Assembly (NCBI GenBank): GCA_013350335.1
Contig: CM023532.1
Coordinates: 96,320,786-96,384,785, forward strand
Direction of reading: 5' to 3'
Length of the DNA: 64,000 nucleotides
Source: Chimonanthus salicifolius
Lineage: Eukaryota; Streptophyta; Magnoliopsida; Laurales; Calycanthaceae
Each line of letters opens with the position of its first letter. Position 1 is the stretch's first letter. The notes under the pieces were generated by a model, which saw only the letters and a program-made list of their open reading frames with translations, was not told the DNA's origin and ran no database searches. This document shows positions 58,225 to 64,000 of this stretch, in pieces. A program made the position numbers and the translations under genes.

Positions 58225-59693
58225 ATGCGGAATAATAATAGAACCAAGTTCTATTCCATTCATATAGCAAAGTACGTCAAGTCCTTAATCATAATTAAAA
58301 TATCATAATTATCCCAATAAACATCCAACCATCTAAGTTATTACATGCCCGGAAACTAGTTACTCAAATACATGTCCATAAGTAACTTTATTCAAAATAT
58401 AAAATAAATCTTCCAAGCTCCTATGCTTGGCCCTCCTTGCGTTCATCGTTCCCCTAATTTCCTGTGTCATCCACTAGGGTAGAAATGGCCCAGTAGGTAT
58501 CCAATTAGGGCTAACACACGGTTAGTACAAAGCATATATAATATCATAATGTCCAAGACCATATAAAACGATGCCATGCAATGATGACAAATGCAATGAG
58601 TCCCACCCATCACATGTACATAAAAGTACCCACCACATAGGCCTTTCGGACGCCCCGACGGAGTGTGGACCCTCCGGTTTCTTCCTGATGGAAAAACACA
58701 TCAAGGTACCCCACATATGTTTTTCGGATGCCCCGACGAAGTGTGAACCCTCCAGTTACATATCTTTCACCCCATGCCATGCATGAGATGCCAATGAAAC
58801 ACATGCTATTTTATAACATAACATAGCATTTAAAATCACCTTTTGAAACATATCCCACACATGCTATTTTATACAAATAAACATAGCATTTAAAATTCAC
58901 ATTTTAAAACATATCCTTTGCAATATAAATTCATCAAAATAAGATAAAACATTGTACATTCAACCCATGGTTTCAAAGAGGTGGAATCCTACCAAAGACC
59001 GCTAACGTGTCCTTGGGTCTTTCGTCTAGTAACCGTTCATGATCGTAAACACCTTGTGAGGTCCCGTTACCTTATAATATAACAATCAATCAAAACCAAG
59101 TCCCACTTGATTTACAATATTTTAAGTCCATAAACCAATCCCCATGGGGTTCGGCCATACACCATGACTGAACCCATGGCCTACCATTTTCACACTTATT
59201 TACCAAATTGCCATTGGTCTAATCTTTAGTTCATATTTCATTTTAATATGCCAAACATAGTCCCTATGTCCACCAAACAATTCCCATGGGGTTCGGCCAT
59301 GTTGTATGGCCGAACCCATGGTTCTTTATTTTCACTTAATTACCAAAATGTCATTACCTTAGGTTTATGTCCAAAACCCATCCCTAACATTGGTTCATAA
59401 AATAATCCTTTAACCGTGACATAAAAACCTATAAATTGGTTCATGGGGTTCGGCCATGTGATGTCTAAGTTTCCATTTTCATCAATAATCCTTAATTAGA
59501 AAGTTTTCTAATTTAATATCTACCTTCCAAAAACAATCCATTCCTTCCATTCTTAGAAATATTCATAGACATACATCTATAGAAAATTGCTTCATGGGGT
59601 TCAGCCATACACATGGCCGAACCCATGATGTCCAACTTCCTAATTATATCACTTCCCATAAATCAATGTTCCTTCCAAAGACAATCCAAAAGT

Positions 59694-59800
59694 CCATAAT
59701 TAGAAGCTTTCTAATTCAGCAACCCACTTCCATAATTAGAAGCTTTCTAATTTAGCAACCCACTTCCATAATTAGAAGCTTTCCCATTTAATAACTATTC
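59694..59800 (+). repeat. 36-bp unit x3
   Basis: Unit beginning CCATAATTAGAAGCTTTC at 59694, 59730 and 59766; each contains the palindrome-like AATTAGAAGCTTTCTAATT. Confidence 0.9.
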
Positions 59801-60436
59801 TCCATTTTAATCAATTAACATACATCAAATATACCAATACCACTCCATGGGGTTCGGCCATACACCATGGCCGAGCCCTATCGTCCATAATCCTCTTTCT
59901 AAAAAAATTATTAATATCCTTTCCATGGGGTTCGGCCATGTATGGTTCATCATCAACATTGGTATTCCTTCCATAGTTTCCAAGATCTAAAATTCATGAA
60001 CATAAATCCATAATTATTTATGGGGTTCGGCCATATTCCATGGCCGAACCCATGGTCTAGAATCTTCACAAAATTCATCCAAACATCCATTAAAATTCCA
60101 TACCTTAAATTATGTCTTTTCATGATTTCTAACCCATAGAAATAATCAAAGTTCCTCCATGGGGTTCGGCCCTTGATCATGGCCGAACCCTATGGCTCAT
60201 CAACTTCTCATTAAAACACCATGATCATCTCCCAATTCTCTTCCATGGGGTTCGACCATACACCATGGCCGAACCCTATGGTTCTTTTCTTTTTAAACAA
60301 AATTTATAAAATACTAACCGGTTCTGATTGATTCTTGCTCTTCCAATCCTTCTCCTTTCTTCTTGATTTTTCCCAAAACTATGAACACCTCTTGCTGGCT
60401 GCCTTCTCCTTCTCTTTGTGTAATGTCGTGAATGAT

Positions 60437-60439
<3 letters not shown>

Positions 60440-60467
<28 letters not shown>
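60440..60467 (+). repeat. (GA)n microsatellite
   Basis: About 14 GA dinucleotides; on the minus strand a CT run downstream of a TATTAAAAGG promoter-like site. Confidence 0.95.
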
Positions 60468-60471
<4 letters not shown>

Positions 60472-60865
60472 GGCTATGTGCATAAACCGTGCGCCCTTCT
60501 ATGTCTCTCCTTTTAATACCTCCAATTAAATCTTATCTTAGAAGGTTCTTGAGATAGCAATTGCCGACCTTCCAATCTTATGCGCCTCCTTTCCCTCTTT
60601 CTGTAATAACTTCCAATCGGCCAATGCTAAGATAACAATAGCAATGTCGTGCGCTCTTGTCTTTAGCCTTAATTAATCTCACTTGATCCCAATTTAGAAA
60701 GTGCTTAAGATAACAATTCCTTAGTGCCGTGCGCCCCCTTGCTTGCCACTTTGGGAGGGTCCTTTAATTAGCAATTTTCCTTGTTTAAGATATTCTAGCA
60801 CATGCGCATATCCTAAATATGCAATGTCACACACGGCCATAAATAATCTATCTCATTCCTAAAAT

Positions 60866-61557
60866 CTTTCCATGATTCCTTTATGCGCATAATCATGGAT
60901 TTAGAAATCCCTACACACGCTCATTGTAATCTTCATTTAATTTTTAAACAACTTCTTGGATATGCAAATCTAATATTCGGCCATGCACAATCTTTTATTT
61001 AATTTCTGACATAATGCATTATTAATTTAAATCGGCCAAATAAATTTTTTATTGAAACCAACTTCACAATCCGTTGGGTCTTAATTGGGCAAAGACCCAA
61101 CATTTTACCCATCTAATATCCGTATCCACAAATTAAATGGGTAATATTCATATATATTAATAAATTGAAAATGCGGGGTGTTACACATATTTCCATCTTA
61201 GCCATCTATTCTTTCCATAGATACCTTTATGCGCATAATCATGGATTTAGAAATCCCTACACACGCTCATTGTAATCTTCATTTAATTTTTAAACAACTT
61301 CTTGGATATGCAAATCTAATTTTCTGCCATGCACAATCTTTTATTTAATTTCTGACATAATGCATTATTAATTTAAATCGGCCAAATAAATTTTTTATTG
61401 AAACCAATTTCACAATCCGTTGGGTCTTAATTGGGCAAAGACCCAACACTTTACCCATCTAATATCCATATCCACAAATTAAATGGGTAATATTCATATA
61501 TATTAATAAATTGAAAATGCGGGGTGTTACACATATTTCCATCTTAGCCATCTATTC
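60866..61557 (+). repeat. 346-bp tandem duplication spanning an LTR terminus
   Basis: Two nearly identical 346-bp copies (60866-61211, 61212-61557), matched from TTTATGCGCATAATCATGG to CTTTCCATAGAT. Each includes a GGGGTGTTACA end followed by CATATTTCC, so the LTR border and its neighbour sequence were duplicated together. Confidence 0.9.
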
Positions 61558-61662
61558 TTTCCATAGATAATTACTCATTTTATCTAAACATACTTAGGTC
61601 CATAAATCAAGCAAAACATTCATATAAACATTTCATTTATAAAATCAGTAGGTTACCCGCTG

Positions 61663-61712
61663 TCCACTACCCACTGTCCACTGTCCGCCGTCCACTGTCC
61701 ACCGTCCACTAT
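61663..61712 (+). repeat. Short CACTGTCC-like tandem repeat
   Basis: About six degenerate 7-8 bp units of the CCACTGTCC/CCGTCCACT type just before a hairpin half-copy. Confidence 0.7.
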
Positions 61713-63555
61713 TGGGGTTTGGCCATATCTTAGGGCTGAAATATGCTTAAGTCCACAATCACCCATTAGTAGGGTTCGGCCATGTGGCTTTGGTCCCCTT
61801 TCTAATCCCTTATCATTTAAATAAATATGGGTCCAAGATCATTCCCTCTTTTCCTTAGCTTGATAATCCATTCATCTAACCATGCATAGATCCATGAATG
61901 ACCCATTAAATGGTTCATGGGGTTCTGCCATACAACATGGCCGAACCCATGGTCCTTTGTTTCCATCCTACCATGGTCTAGTCACCTTTTAAAACTATTA
62001 ATACTTCTCCATGGGGTTCGGCCAGATAACATGGCCGAACCCATGGTCCAAGGTTCTTCACCATTATAACATATTAGATCATGTTTTCCAACATTTAAGA
62101 CCTACTTAAAATTATCCATCATCTCCCATCATTATCATCCTTTAACACCTTTTAAAATCACTAACATACATCTATGATTTTTCATCCTTTAAATCCATTA
62201 AAAAATCACTAATATCTTTTCCATGGGGTTTGGCCATACAACATGGCCGAACCCTATGGTTCATCATTTCCTTTAAATGTATCATTCATCCATGATTGAT
62301 TCTTTGATGGGGTTCGGCCATACATCATGGTCGAACCTCATCCCACCCCTTTTTGGTCCTTGATGGTTCTTGTATATACAATTTAGGGTTTGGCCATGCA
62401 AGGGCCAAACCATGATCTTTGATCATCCACCATTTCCCATATGGTAATGCATAAGTCCTTAGCCACAACAAGATTAGGGTTCGGCCATGCAATGGCTGAA
62501 CCATGTTCCTTGACCATCTTACTTAATAAAATCTCATTGGGTACTTACCCGCGACTCCTCCTATTTCTTTCACTCCTTCTTGTTCCTTTGATCTTCTTCT
62601 TTTTTAGCCTCTTCTTCCTCCTTGATCCTTGGCCGAGATTGATCTTGATCAAATCTCTTGGAGTGGTTCGGCCAAGAGGTATAGATTTGAGAGAGGGAGA
62701 AAGAGAGAAGTTTAAAATGACAACTTTAAGTGTTCTTCCTTTGTCTTGAGATTGGTCGGCCTTGTGTGAGAGGGTGAGGGTGAGATGAAAATTCTCTTAA
62801 GTGTTCTTGTCTTGAGGAGTGATTCGGCCAAGAGAGAGAACTTGAGAGAGTGAATTGAAACCAAAGTCCTTTCCTTGGTGATGTCCTTTGGTGATACCCC
62901 TTTGTAACTCCCATGCCCTTTCACCTCCCTCCTTAATGATCCATTTGGAGGTTTCATCCATGAGACGAAGCACTCCCACCGTTTGACTCTTGGGTTTCCA
63001 TCCCAAGATGGAAACGCCCCCATGTTTCCAATGTGTGTTATGGTTATGCCTTGAGTAACCTCCACAACCTTTCACCTCCTCATTAATGATCCATTTGGAG
63101 TTTCATCCCATGAGATGAAACTCCCATGTCTCCAACGTGTAACCTTGACTTGGGTCTCATGAGATGCATCTCTCCACCTTCCCACTCCACTCACTTAATA
63201 TTAAGGTCCCATTAACTTCCACTCAACTCATCACTTTAACTCAATTCACCTCTTTAATTCAACTCATTTAACTCACTTAAATCAACTCAATTATTTGATT
63301 CCATTTCCAACTTAATTCAGCCCCAACCTAATTAAGCTTGAACTCACTTGGTGGTCAACCAAGTCAACCATGACCCATTGGGTCCCAATTGAGCATTTTG
63401 ACCCAATTGACAATCTTGACCCAATTAAATAAATCTTAACCATTTATTTCAATTGAAACCATATCCATAATCCGTTGGGTCTTAATTGGGCAATTGACCC
63501 AACACCTTACCCATCTAAGGTTCATATCATTTAATTTTCAAATTAAATGGGCAAT

Positions 63556-63560
<5 letters not shown>

Positions 63561-63592
<32 letters not shown>
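63561..63592 (+). repeat. (TA)n microsatellite
   Basis: About 16 TA dinucleotides, 27 bp inside the right end of the composite LTR element. Confidence 0.95.
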
Positions 63593-63596
<4 letters not shown>

Positions 63597-63619
63597 ACTT
63601 GAAAATCCGGGGTGTTACA

Positions 63620-64000
63620 TTTGACATGGATCCTCTTGGATGGGTTGGTTGAAAAGGTCTTTTGCTTGAAAATGTTTCTTCTTGACAGGTTTCTTCTTGA
63701 CAAGTTCTTCTTGAGCCAGTTATTTAATTGGATTTTTTGTTAGGTCTGCTCCATGAAGAGCAGCTGGTTGTGCTGGAATATGTCTTGGGTCAAATTATAG
63801 ATAGATGAGGGGCCTTGAATTTAAATGGAATCAACCCACATAAATCTTATGCACTTGTATGTTTTCTATTTATTTTCCTTTGTTTTTAAACATCAAGCAA
63901 TCTTGGACAAAGCCCTATACTTTTCACAATATGATTCTCATGTGAAGAAAGTGATACGATTGTTGATTTTAGGATATTAGTGTTTGGTCTATTTGTTAAC
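63620..64000. other. Right TSD (63620-63624) and unassigned flank
   Basis: TTTGA repeats the left flank of the LTR element. The rest is T-rich with repeated TTTCTTCTTGACA near 63670-63695; no ORF or known element seen. It may be the continuation of the sequence interrupted at 56341. Confidence 0.5.

Larger units (their letters stand above)
57612..62511. repeat. Dispersed array of ~18 imperfect hairpins (GGGGTTCGGCCAT / ATGGCCGAACCC)
   Basis: An imperfect palindrome of ~38 bp, (CC)ATGGGGTTCGGCCAT - 4-7 nt - ATGGCCGAACCCATGG, recurs at irregular spacing of ~60-400 bp (with one gap of ~1.2 kb before 59142), always in the same sense. Clear copies start near 57615, 57734, 57914, 59142, 59284, 59591, 59846, 60018, 60155, 60243, 61915, 62009, 62220, 62306 and 62473; half-copies lie near 59442, 59921, 61711, 61772 and 62383. 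Sequence between copies is mostly unrelated. Stem bases show paired changes in places (e.g. GGGTTTGGCC with GGCCAAACC at 62385-62416). Confidence 0.85.
56346..63619 (-). mobile_element. Composite LTR-type element (solo-LTR complex), 7.27 kb, no coding region
   Basis: Ends TGTAACGCCC ... GGGGTGTTACA, flanked by the 5-bp repeat TTTGA (56341-56345 and 63620-63624). Inside are a second left-end-like sequence at ~57975 (sharing CCCTTTTTCACTCG and AAAATCAGAGTCTATTTT with 56359 on) and two more right ends at ~61187 and ~61533, so it appears to be several overlapping LTR copies produced by unequal recombination. Reading on the minus strand gives the usual TGTAACACCCC start, and a segment ACTGGGCGCGTTGTC near 56850 resembles the GGGCTAGTTAGC segment of the Tekay LTR at 21990. 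A TATTAAAAGG promoter-like site and CT-rich leader occur near 60510-60440 in that orientation. No gag-pol was seen. Confidence 0.65.

Noticed and set aside
62712..63065. 117-codon minus-strand ORF near the right end of the composite LTR
   Set aside because: No domain recognised, overlaps a second unrelated frame, and lies in LTR sequence with repeated TTCGGCCAAGAG motifs.
56346..63619. A hAT or Mutator DNA transposon with GGGGTGTTACA-type inverted ends
   Set aside because: TG...CA ends with a 5-bp duplication and internal LTR-like borders fit an LTR element better; hAT would give 8 bp and Mutator about 9 bp.

Overview
The window looks like repeat-rich intergenic DNA of a flowering plant, probably a eudicot. 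It holds plant-type Ty3/gypsy LTR sequences, a plant hAT-type BED zinc-finger remnant, U/A-rich plant-style introns, and many decayed fragments of an endogenous pararetrovirus (EPRV, family Caulimoviridae). I see no intact single-copy host gene and no rRNA or tRNA gene.

Bases 1-50222 are a rearranged EPRV cluster. The fragments, on both strands, derive from one virus type. By overlap of fragments its order is: primer-binding site (PBS, complementary to initiator tRNA-Met) - TATA box - short leader with a predicted ~70-nt intron - two tiny arginine-rich ORFs (A and B, 1 nt apart) - ~250-nt leader - ORF1 polyprotein (30K-type movement protein, coat protein with zinc knuckle, aspartic protease, reverse transcriptase, RNase H) - ORF2 of unknown function, overlapping the end of ORF1 by 11 nt. 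One polyprotein plus a second ORF recalls florendoviruses; that placement is tentative. Every ORF1 and ORF2 piece is truncated or carries stops and frameshifts. Some pieces share the same disabling changes, so the cluster grew partly by duplication after integration. Junctions include head-to-head inversions, a foldback, a templated filler and a micro-fragment mosaic.

The EPRV pieces are joined to four minisatellite arrays (5178-8213, 15703-17080, 35019-36720, 50223-52243) built on a 9-bp GTCCAGTTT-like unit with higher-order organisation. Because the unit is three codons long and has few stops, spurious Lys-Leu-Asp or Ser-Leu ORFs appear in most frames.

A Ty3/gypsy chromovirus (Tekay/Del-like, 19427-30283, TSD CACCT, LTRs of ~3.06 and 3.09 kb) is nested inside one ORF1 copy. 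Its LTRs are close to identical by eye, but gag-pol is broken and the protease catalytic Asp is replaced.

Bases 52244-56228 look like a decayed gene: CT-rich 5' UTR, long intron, and three exons giving a short BED zinc-finger protein, with coding-like blocks on the opposite strand in the intron. Bases 56346-63619 are a 7.27-kb composite LTR-type element with TG...CA ends and a 5-bp TSD (TTTGA), probably in reverse orientation. It has no recognisable coding region and carries an array of about 18 imperfect hairpins of the form GGGGTTCGGCCAT ... ATGGCCGAACCC, the most distinctive non-coding signal here. Bases 63625-64000 are unassigned flank.
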